Position numbers and translations under genes: made by a program. The notes under the pieces are model-generated. The model ran no database searches and was not told the origin of the DNA. It worked only from the letters and a program-made list of their open reading frames with translations. Below are positions 11,797 through 20,800 of a stretch of 64,000 bases of DNA, piece after piece. This DNA comes from Brachypodius melanocephalos (Eukaryota; Chordata; Aves; Passeriformes; Pycnonotidae), in contig VZSR01002355.1 in the NCBI GenBank assembly GCA_013398615.1, positions 282,977 to 346,976 of the forward strand, in the 5' to 3' direction. The first letter of the stretch is position 1, and every line of letters starts with the position of its first letter.

Positions 11797-13243
11797 ACGT
11801 TTTGGCTTTCCAGAAGTACATTTTTAATGTGACAGCTAATGCTGCTACTGATGGTTGGAAGTTTTTGTGGAGATGGTGCTTTAGATACCTATTCTGAATA
11901 GTAAAATTCATCTTCTGAACTATTTGTTCATAAAGATATTAAATAGGTTGAACTTTTTCAATAGCTGTGAAATGCATAAAGCCATTTTTATACCATAATC
12001 CCGCAGACTTGGTGACAAGTGATTGACAGGTACATGAGCTACATTACTATCTTTACTAAGGATAAGGAAAATTTGCCTGGAACTGTGTATGTGGGAGCTC
12101 CATGTGCCTATGGAACAGCTGGAGCCCAGTGCAGCACAAGCCTGCACTTTGCTAGCTCTTGAGTTTTCTGACAACAGCAAAACCTTTAATGTCACATCTG
12201 GCTGAAGGAGAAAATGAAATTAGTGGAAGATACCTTGATAGTCAACTTTCTAAGCCTTAACAGCCCTTAAATCTCATATCTTCCTTATCAAAAAAGAAAT
12301 GGAGCAACACTGCTGTCCTTTCCTGGTAGGCTGTTCCCTGGGCATTTTGCTTGTGATACCATGCCAGATGGGGGTAAGAAAAGGTAGTGAATGTAGGGAA
12401 CTTCACTCTCTTTACTGGCCTCATCTGAAAAACTGGAGCCCCCACTCTGGTGTTGGGAGAATGCAATCACAGGTCAGGGCTCCTGTGCACCTTGAGTGAA
12501 GATCTGACACCACTGATGGTACCAGCAGCCAGGATGACGAATGCCAGCAGGGCACAGCAGCTCTCTTCTTACAGCACAGGTCTGACACAGGAGACAAACC
12601 ACTGCCCACAGCACAAGTGTCTTAACAATCAAATAAAAAGAAAAGGTAAGAGCGTCTGTCTATTTTTGCATCCCTCATCCCGGCCTATTTTCATTTATTT
12701 TGTGTGGGAAGACACTGAACCACTCTGCACTTCCAAGTCTCTGCAGGCTGGTTGTTATATGTACTCCTGGAGGGAAAAAAAGGCACGGATTGTACTTCTC
12801 AGATTTAGAAATTAGTATTCCCAAGGGAAAAATGCTAAAGAAAACTGAACACCCTTCATGCATAGCTTGAAAACTGTCTTCCCCCAAACCCGTCCTGCAA
12901 AAAGCTCACTCCGTGTGCTCAGGTTTTGTTTTCTCTCCAAAGACTGCAAGAGCCTCCTGCCTTTAACACAGGTTTGAGAGTCTCCCTCTGGTGAGACAGA
13001 GGAAATTGATGTTGAAACCTTCCAATTACCTGGCACTGTCTACTTACAGCCGTGCATGGACAGCGAGGAGGAGGAGGGATCTTTATGTGTCATCTGCCAG
13101 TGACTCAAAGCTGCTCTTGCCAGCTCCTCCTTCAGTGTTTAGCAAGGAAATCACAACCTGATTTACCTTAATCAGTAAGTGAGGACAGGACACTGCTGCT
13201 GGGTTAAACACTGACATGTTTATATACAGATATATTTATAAAT
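11797..13243. other. interval between convergent USP53 and C4orf3, no gene seen
   Basis: No coding signal on either strand. It may hold the tail of the C4orf3 3'UTR. TTTATT (minus-strand AATAAA) occurs at about 12694, but no convincing downstream element identifies the end of that transcript. Confidence 0.5.
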
Positions 13244-13265
13244 ACTGAGCCTGAGAGGGCTCAGT
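13244..13265. repeat. perfect inverted repeat, 8-bp arms
   Basis: ACTGAGCC, a 6-base spacer, then GGCTCAGT: a perfect 8-bp stem with a GC-rich core. If C4orf3 exon 2 extends this far, it would form an RNA hairpin in its 3'UTR. An AT-rich block (13219-13243) sits beside it. Confidence 0.6.
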
Positions 13266-13671
13266 AGCTGCAGAAGGTAAAGAAAGGAAAAACAGACGAC
13301 GGTATAATAGAAACACAACCAGCACCAACCCATCAGGGTGAACTTTTTGGAAGTAGCTGGCTAAGCTTCATCTGTTGGGTCTGAGTTACAACTTCAGAGT
13401 GTACACAAGAGCTGGGTTTTATTCTCAGCCACGCAGCCGCGTGTCCTGTCAGTGGATTTTATTCAAACCCTGTGCCTTTGAGGCACAGTTTAGGACACAC
13501 GAACCGCATACAGGTAAAACCTGCACAGCGACACACCGAGATCTATCACGATACAGTATAAAAAGTGGGGTCGTGTTCCCAGCTGCTTATCCCGCAGGAA
13601 TGGTCCTCCTCTTCCACCGCCTGTGTTCATAAGGTGCGAAATAGGTGAGAATTCCCCGGGTGGCAATGGCC

Positions 13672-13991
13672 CTACAGGAACAGAGACGGTCTGGTTAGGT
13701 TCGTAGTGCTGTACGGCCCTTCGGAAGATAGCGACACATAAGGAGCAGCACCCACATCTCCTGAACGAAGAGCGGATAATAAATCCCACAAACAAATACA
13801 TAAAGCTGGGCGTCCTTTGGAATTAGTTTCCAGTTTCCTGGGAAGCGTTTGGGCTTCTGAGGCGGGGCTGTGGGAATGCCAAGGCTGCTCCCGGGGGCCC
13901 GCTCCTGAGGCGAACCCTCCCCTCCCCAGCCGGTCGGGACTCACCGGCCGACGGACAGACCGACGGAGGCAGCCCGAGCGCCGCTCCTCAC
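13672..13991 (-). other. C4orf3: C4orf3 intron in the 3'UTR
   Basis: On the minus strand a donor CCCAG|GTGAGG lies just after the C4orf3 stop (exon end at 13992). A good acceptor, TCTGTTCCTGTAG, gives a second exon starting at 13671. This predicts a 320-bp intron wholly in the 3'UTR. Donor confidence is high. The acceptor and the extent of exon 2 are inferred. Confidence 0.55.
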
Positions 13992-14004
13992 CTGGGCCGC
14001 GCCC

Positions 14005-14178
14005 TCAGGGCAGCAGGTAGATAAGCAGGAAAAGCGCCAGGTCGAAGAGGATGAAGAGCCACAGGTCCAGCCAGTAGGACTGTCCCGACAGGGATCGTGA
14101 CACCACCGGCCCGCCATCGTCCCGTTCCCGCTCCTGCCGCTCCTGCTCCCGCGGCCGCCGCCGCGCCGCCGTCTCCAT
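14005..14178 (-). CDS. C4orf3: another-regulin micropeptide (C4orf3)
   Basis: A 57-codon ORF from ATG 14178-14176 to TGA 14007-14005. The C-terminal half, SYWLDLWLFILFDLALFLLI plus YLLP, is a single transmembrane helix almost identical in pattern to the human C4orf3 tail. The N-terminal half is Arg/Glu-rich and faces the cytosol by family analogy. Another-regulin binds the SERCA calcium pump in non-muscle ER and lowers its calcium affinity. The start was chosen because it is the first ATG, with purine at -3 and G at +4. The open frame continues upstream only through a TTG at 14253. It is a little shorter than the 66-residue human protein. The stop is 12 nt before a splice donor. Confidence 0.9.
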   Translation of the reverse strand: METAARRRPREQERQERERDDGGPVVSRSLSGQSYWLDLWLFILFDLALFLLIYLLP

Positions 14179-14325
14179 CTCCGCGGGGGAAACGGGAGCA
14201 GCGCGGCGGCACCACCGCGCAGGCGCCAGCGGCTCTTCCGGGTACGGAGCCAATCAGAACGGAGCGCACGTACCGCGGCCACGCCCCCGGGATCGCGCGC
14301 GGCGGCCCCGCCCCTCTTCGCCTCA
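14179..14325 (-). promoter_or_regulatory. C4orf3: C4orf3 CpG-island promoter
   Basis: Very GC- and CpG-rich sequence directly upstream of the C4orf3 ATG, truncated by the assembly gap. It contains an ETS/GABP-type CCGGAAG (minus strand, about 14235-14241) and a CCAAT box at 14250-14254. No TATA box is seen. This fits a housekeeping promoter with transcription starting near 14.2 kb. Confidence 0.6.
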
Positions 14326-14425
14326 NNNNNNNNNNNNNNNNNNNNNNNNNNNNNNNNNNNNNNNNNNNNNNNNNNNNNNNNNNNNNNNNNNNNNNNNNNN
14401 NNNNNNNNNNNNNNNNNNNNNNNNN
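14326..14425. other. assembly gap (100 N)
   Basis: Exactly 100 N, a conventional placeholder for a gap of unknown size. GC-rich sequence flanks both sides, so part of the C4orf3 CpG island is missing. Confidence 0.99.
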
Positions 14426-14600
14426 CAGAAAATGCCCCCCCATGCCCGCCTCAGGCACGGCCAGCCCTTTCTGCCTCAGCCAAAGCCTCCCCCTTCCCGC
14501 CTCAGGCACAGCTCCGCCCTTCCAGCTTCAGCCCAAGCCCCTCAGAGCCACCTCAGCCAAAGCCCCGCCCGTCCCGCCTCAGGCACCGCCTCGAGGGGCA
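14426..14600. repeat. GC-rich imperfect repeat array beside the gap
   Basis: CCGCCTCAGGCAC occurs exactly at 14446, 14497 and 14574, with related GCCTCAGCCAAAGCC-type units between them. It is an irregular minisatellite-like array and a likely cause of the adjacent gap. Confidence 0.7.
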
Positions 14601-15844
14601 GGCTCTTGCGGGAAACACGCTGGCCATGGAGAGTGTTGCTGCTTGTTCCTCCGTTCTTGGGACAAGTGATGCTTGGGGTGGCTTCCCCGGTGCTGCTGAC
14701 TGCCGTTCCTTCCTGTGCGCTGGCTGCTGCTCCCTGCCAGGTGAGATGCGGACCTTGGGGAGGAGCAGGCGCTCAGCCCTGCCAGACCGTGCTGGTCTTG
14801 TCCTGCTGCCTGTGCTGCGGCTTGTGTGGAGATAAACATGGACCAATTCGTCCCCATGCACTTTCTTGGAGAGCAGATGATGCCCTGAGAAAAACTAGGA
14901 GACCTTCTGGGAAATGCTGTTGTGAAGAAGTTTAGGAAAATTAAAATTAAGATACAGTCCTATCCTTGAAGGTTAGTTGAGCACGGAACAAACGTGGGAA
15001 AGTTCACGTAGATGGTGTATTCTGTTGCGCTTCTTTTGCACAACACACAGCTGCAGGAGTAAATAAAAATAAAAGAAGTGGCACAACCTGATGCCACACT
15101 CACAGCTGGGATGTGCCACCCTCAGTCCTTCCGGTTGGCTCCATATTGAAATCAGGGCTGGTTTTTTTTGTGTTCAGAGGAATGACCAAAAACCCAGGAG
15201 TGAGTGAAACAAAACCTTTCTCTTGGTAGCTGTTACTCCTTTTCAGCCTCAATATTAGGAGATATTAAGAGATTTTATTAAAAGATAAGGCAGATTGCAA
15301 GCGGGTGCTTCTGAACAGAGCTTACTTTTCTTAAACAAGCTCTTAAGGGTAGCAGTTTTCCTTTATAAGTTCTGTCAATAGAAATAAGGATGGATTTCTC
15401 TTTATACAGCAAGTATTGGTCTAGCATGTGCAGTAGATGAAGTGTGTCAGAGATTTGGAGCAAAACAATGACAGTACTTCCCTCTTAAGCCTTGTCCCCC
15501 TCTGTATTATCTCGTTTATTTTTGGTTTTCCCATAATTTTGCACAGTATTAAATACACAGAGAAACCGTTTCTCAGTATAAATACCTTTGTAAGGAAACT
15601 AAGTTTCCATTTGAGAGCTTGTGCAGAAAATATTGACGTCCTATTTTGGCACTTCGGTGGGACCTGGTGCAAAAGGCATTTTAGCATTTGGTAATGTGCG
15701 TTTGTTCGTTCAAGGCAAAAGAGCAGCATAAAGAATGAGCCCATGTTTTCAGCAGGGCCAGGTAACTGCAGCTGGGGAGGTGTTGTGAGGGGATGGAAAG
15801 GGCAAAACAACAAACAACACAGAGGATGATGTACAAAATGGTCT
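14601..15844. other. intergenic, C4orf3 to FABP2
   Basis: GC content falls from the CpG island into ordinary AT-rich DNA. Open frames near 14626-14935 have no splice context and no homology that I recognise. No RNA gene or mobile element was seen. Confidence 0.6.
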
Positions 15845-15850
15845 TTTATT
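15845..15850 (-). terminator. FABP2: FABP2 poly(A) signal
   Basis: AATAAA on the minus strand, 35 bases beyond the FABP2 stop codon. It predicts a very short 3'UTR of about 50-60 nt. Confidence 0.6.
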
Positions 15851-15885
15851 GTTTCTTCATTCTGCTGCAGTTGTGTGTGAAGTGT

Positions 15886-15936
15886 TTAGCCCCTTTTGAA
15901 GAACCTCTTGGCCTCAACTCCTTCATAGACGTAGAT
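15886..15936 (-). CDS. FABP2: FABP2 exon 4
   Basis: Acceptor AATTTTTTTAACAG, then IYVYEGVEAKRFFKRG and TAA at 15888-15886. The C-terminus ends in RG where the human protein ends in KD. Confidence 0.95.
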   Translation of the reverse strand: MYVYEGVEAKRFFKRG

Positions 15937-17763
15937 CTGTTAAAAAAATTAAGAAGGAAAATCAGTGGCTGGAATTGCAAAGTTTCATTTCCCAGATATG
16001 GTTCAGAGAGTTGTAAATTTTGTATGGGCAACTGAGAATTTTAACTAAAGATAAATGAAGTTATTTGGCTTAAAGAAAATATTTTCTACTTTTAGAAAAG
16101 CTCTTAAAACTTTTACTGTTCATTCCATCGCAAACTTGTGTGTAAATGACTTCTTCACTCACCTGGACGAGTTCATCACCCACGACTTCTCTGGTTGCTT
16201 TAAGTACTTTTCCGTTGTCTTTTCTGGTAAATGTGCCCACAAGTTTATTTCCTTCCAGGGTCCAAGCACCCTATGGTGAGAAAAAAACCCCAAATATTTT
16301 GCATCAGTTACAAACCTGATTTGGTTTAAAGGCTGTAGAATGTTTAAAAATGAAAAAAAGGCTTGAAACAGTGTAATGATGCTTTTTAGAAGGGCTGTAA
16401 AAAAAAAATGGTAGTAAAACCACTGGCTTATTTAAATGCATAATAGCCAAGCTAGGTCAATACACCTCATTTTAAATCATTGTATCAACAGAGATTTGTC
16501 ATTTCCTACAAATACCCACTCTTTGCTCTAGGTGGTGGATTTGAGTATTAGAGGAAGTAAAATTGCAAATCACCTGGATTTCATCTTGTGAAAATTGCTA
16601 CTTGCTCTGCTTTTTGGGCTCTCTGGAACCCTGAGATCCATGGTACAGTTGAACCTTTAACCATAAAGACTCCCTTGCGCTTTGGTGTGTAAGCTGCAAG
16701 CATTCCTGAACAGTCAGGTTCAGGAAGATTTAATGTAATTCAAAAGTGAAATTTAAATTAAAACCTAGGAAGACAAATCCTTCCCCTTGAACCTGCACCT
16801 TACAAAGTCATTATCACAGAGTAAGCATTGAACTGTGTGGGAGGACTCTTACAGAGAGCTCAGTCCCATCAGCCAGGCTGTACTCAAAGTTGGCTCCCAG
16901 GGTAAATTCCAGCTCTATGTTTCGGAAGTTGCTGGCTTCTTTGACATTGAACTTGTCCCCGTTTTGTTGGATAGTGATCTTCAGATTATCGTGAGCTCCC
17001 AGCTTTCTTTTCATCATGCCAACACCTAAAAAACAATCAGTTAACATAAATCAGAAAAAAACCCCAAACCTCTGGAGCATCACATTTGTCCCTTTTTAGT
17101 GAATTCTGTGTGGCCAAGTGAGTTTATTCCAGCGTTCTGACCCAAACTTTTGTCCTTCAGTTTTCATCGAGGCTGTGTTCACTGGTACACATACAATACA
17201 AATCACTGTCTTAACTGTGGCTATGTTTATATCCATATAATGCCCCGTTTGTACAACCTTGAAGTGGATATCAGGATGTTAGAATTACTTGAATCAAGTG
17301 TTTCCCTGAAACTGAGGAATGATGCTTTCCTCGCTGTGTAATTTTTAAACTGGCTTGATGTTGTCAAAATAATAGTCCAGCTATAGAATTCTGATTAAAG
17401 TTTATCCACTCAAGTTGTCCGAGTAATTTCCTCAAATCTAGACTAAAAGGTTCTTTTTTCTGCTGAAAGAAATTTGGAATTAGTTAAGATGCTTACGCTT
17501 AACACGGTGTAATTAATATTAGAACATTTCTCAGCATCTTCCCCCCCTGCCCCCGAATATTTTGGAGATAAATGCAGCAGCAGAGCAGCCAGGAGTGCAA
17601 GGACGGGCTGGCCCAAAGGCGGCTCTCAGACAGCTCGGGTTTGTATTCATCCGGAGTGCGGTTTCCTGCGGGAGGGATTGGAAGGGTGAGCCTTACCCAT
17701 TGCCTCCATGAACTTCTCGTAGTTCTCGCTCCTGTCAATCTTCCAAGTGCCGTCGAATGCCAT
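15886..17763 (-). CDS. FABP2: intestinal fatty acid-binding protein, complete, four exons
   Basis: Exons 17763-17697, 17025-16853, 16270-16163 and 15936-15886 join in frame to 132 residues, the exact length of vertebrate I-FABP. The start MAFDGTWKIDRSENYEKF is diagnostic. The cytosolic beta-barrel protein of enterocytes binds long-chain fatty acids. Ligand-contact residues are present: Trp83 and Arg107 (Trp82 and Arg106 without Met) and Arg127. The four-exon layout with phases 1, 0, 0 is the standard FABP gene structure. Divergent spots are GMM for NIV at residues 24-27 and Asn55, where humans carry the Ala54/Thr54 polymorphism. No truncation is seen. Confidence 0.97.
16163..16270 (-). CDS. 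FABP2: FABP2 exon 3 (108 nt)
   Basis: Acceptor TTTTCTCACCATAG, donor GTCCAG|GTGAGT. It encodes 36 residues, GAWTLEGNKLVGTF and onward to GDELVQ, including the fatty-acid-contact Arg107. Confidence 0.96.
16853..17025 (-). CDS. FABP2: FABP2 exon 2 (173 nt)
   Basis: Acceptor TTGTTTTTTAG, donor TCT|GTAAGA. It encodes residues 23-80, ending ADGTELS. The length of 173 nt matches the family's usual second exon. Confidence 0.96.
17697..17763 (-). CDS. FABP2: FABP2 exon 1
   Basis: ATG at 17763, 22 codons plus one base, then donor ATGG|GTAAGG. It encodes the first beta strand and the start of the helical lid. Confidence 0.96.
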
Positions 17764-17810
17764 GGCTGTGCCTGCAGGAGGGCTGCTCTGCAGGGACCAG
17801 GCTTTGCACA

Positions 17811-17832
17811 GGAATTTATGGATTGCCTTATC
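17811..17832 (-). promoter_or_regulatory. FABP2: FABP2 core promoter (TATA-like and GATA site)
   Basis: On the minus strand, GATAAG (17832-17827) is followed by CATAAATTCC (17820-17811), about 50 bases before the ATG. GATA4/5/6 factors are known activators of intestinal FABP2, and a TATA-like box at this distance fits a 5'UTR of about 25 nt. The assignment is by motif and position only. Confidence 0.55.
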
Positions 17833-20800
17833 TGCAGAGCAATTTACAGGGTGATGTGGCTGAGTAAAGCTCAACTGGTGCGCTGACCTCTCCAAAGACA
17901 ACTTTCCTGTAGTTTAATCAAATTCCCACTCCTGACCACAGTGCCTGCTGAATTGTCTCTGATTGCCCTCAGATCCTGACAGAATCTTTATTGCTCATCT
18001 CAGTTAAGAGCTGCTAATACATTCATTCTCTCCATCATGTGGAGTAAAACTCAGGTGTCTAGTGAATGTAATAACTAATCTAACAGCATTGCTTGACATT
18101 TTCTGTCTCAGTTGCATCTTTAAGCTTGTGGGCAACTGGAGGTGATATTATTTACCCAACAAAACAAACACAAGTGTCTGTCCATTATAATTTGATTGGG
18201 ATCTGTTCTGCTCAGCATAACCAGCACGGGGCAGAGGATTTACCGAATGTCTGCAGGTTGTTTCAGACAACTGTCCTCCTGCTGCCTGTCTAACACTGAG
18301 CTGTGAAAATTGGGAGGGTAGTCTCAATTCATGTGATCGCTTTTTAATATGTATAGCCTAAATTCTCAGCAGCATCTACCAATGTTCTTCATTATAACAC
18401 ATTCAGTGAAGAAACCAGGCAGATGGAAGGTGTTCAGGCTGTTTACTGCCAAGGGTGATGAGGGAAGTACCTCACACCGTGCATTTCACAGCAACAGTTG
18501 GGTCTTCGTGTGTAGTTTCCACATGCAGGCTTTCCCCCCAATTTCATGCAGGTTTTGATTACCTGACTACTCCAAAAGTGTTTTAGCCCATGCCCGGTGC
18601 CGTGCCAACCATGCATGCCCGTCTTACCCTTCAGCCTGCTCAGAAAATGGGCAGACTTTATTCTAAGATTATTTGTTTTTATTGCACTGCTGTGTATCTT
18701 GACCTTTGCAGTTACCACTGTGAGCGTTCCACGATCTCTAGTGAATTTACATAAACACTGTCGAGTTATAGTTACGTAACAAAACTGATAACTCTACCGT
18801 CTTTGCAGAAAGGTTTTTGCTGAGAGTGGTTGTAGTGCAGCTTCCGCTGTGTTTAGTAGAAAACCGAGGCCTGAAATAGTGTGAGTTGCTCAATATGACA
18901 AAATATGACTTTGGTTTTTCTCATGTACTAGAGTCACGCAATCTACACTTTCATTTAGAGTTCTTTTGCCTTCCTATGGTAGTTGCCTTTCCTTCTAAAA
19001 TCACAGTTAAAATCAGTTTTATAGATTTTCTTAGTTGGAATACTCCACCTTGTTCCCTTTTTCTTCTTCTGTCTCCCTCTCCATTGTGTGGTTTTCAGAA
19101 CTACAGCTTTTCCTTGGATGGTGCATTGAAATCTTACTTTCTAGTATTGCTGGTTTCGTGACAGTTGTGAAAGCTGAGCGTGTGTTCTTTCTTGGCTTCA
19201 TGGCTTTTTTCAGTGTGCAAGCTCCAGAGCACTGGAAATGGACAAACTTTCTAACTTTGAAGTTTGATCTTTAGATAAAGTGGATGGCAACAAATTATTA
19301 ACTTATATGGTTATGCCAACCTCATCCTGCCAATCTGTGATCATCGTAGCAAGGTGTAGTTCCAAAGATCAGGGTGATAAAAAGGCTTTTGCAGTGGGTT
19401 GTATTCATCTCTCCTGTTTATTGTTTCGTGGCTTGTATTCAAGTTGTTCAGACTAAAATTAGCTAGGACAGTAGAACTGTTGAGTTGGTTAAGGCTTGGT
19501 GCCAGCATAAACATAATATACTCATGAAAATGTTGATTTTGAAAGTGAGAGATTAATCCCTGATAAAGCCCTGCACATTGACTGTGCAGTATTTATGAGT
19601 GCTTTCTACTAAATGAGTCTTCATTATGTCTTGGGATGAGTTGCAAAGATGGATCCCTTACTGGGAAGTTTCACTAAGCATTTGAACCCCAATACTCAGA
19701 TTTATGTCAGTGTGGCAAATAGACAATTCTATGCCAGTAAAGCCAATATAAAAGCATACAATAACCATACAAAGACATAATAAAGCACAGCAGCGGGTGG
19801 CCTAGCAACCAGGAGCTTGATGGAGCCTAACTGATGCCATGTCTTGGATAAATCATCTCAAAGTACATGTTGCAGTGGGGTGTTGCATTGCAGCAGGATG
19901 GGATCCTGCCTGAGCTGGATGTTGTCCTACTCCAACCGCCTGTTTGCTGAACTTCTGCTTTATTTTGGTTCAAGGAGGATCTCCTGGATGCCGCTGATGT
20001 GAAAGCTATTCAGCAAGAGAATTCAGCACTTGAGGATTACCTAGGGATGTCCAGTGAGTATAGATCCATTTGTGTGATTAGTTAGTGGTGGGCTGTGGGT
20101 TTTAAAACTTGCTCTTAACCGTCTGTGTATGCTGCTTTTTAATTCCTGTGTGATGGCTCTGATCCATAAAGTGCTGCAATTTTGAGAGGTTTTTATTGGA
20201 GAGAACCGAAGTGCAGGAGTTAATAAGATCCAGGTTGAAACAAAATTTAGGAATAAAACAGTAACAACCCATGTATTTACTTTATCAGTTTCTGTGTGCT
20301 AAAATGAATCCTAGGATCACATAGAATAATGGAATCTGGCCTTGTTTCAGTGAAAAAAGGGTGACAGTGACAATTGCCAATAAAAATAAGTGTGCTCTTC
20401 CAGAAATGGTTCAATGGATCTCTGAGTGTTAGTGCCATGTGACACTTGCCACATAGAGACTGATATGCCAGTTGCCCTGTGCGGCTTTTTGTCAGGCTTT
20501 TCTAAGGGTATTTAAATTTATATCTGAATATTCCTGTATTCCCCGATTTCTTTTTGTTTGGAATATGAAATATGATCGTAGGGTGGGGTCAAGTCCAGTG
20601 AACTAAGAATGTACAGTATTGAAAGTCTGCATCAGTCATTTCAGTTTCTCCAAAATCTGACCTGAACTTTTAGCTCATTTCAACGTAACTTTCTGATTTC
20701 TGTAAACTCTTTCTCTTGGTTATAAAATAGCTGCAAACCCCACGAAAATCTGTCGTGATTATCCGGATTAGTGGCCTGAGTCTAATAGTGAGCTTCAGCG

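Noticed and set aside
14097..14669. Open frames running across the N gap on both strands
   Set aside because: They include about 34 unknown codons from the 100 N and GC-rich repeat text. They are artefacts of the gap and the low stop frequency of GC-rich DNA.
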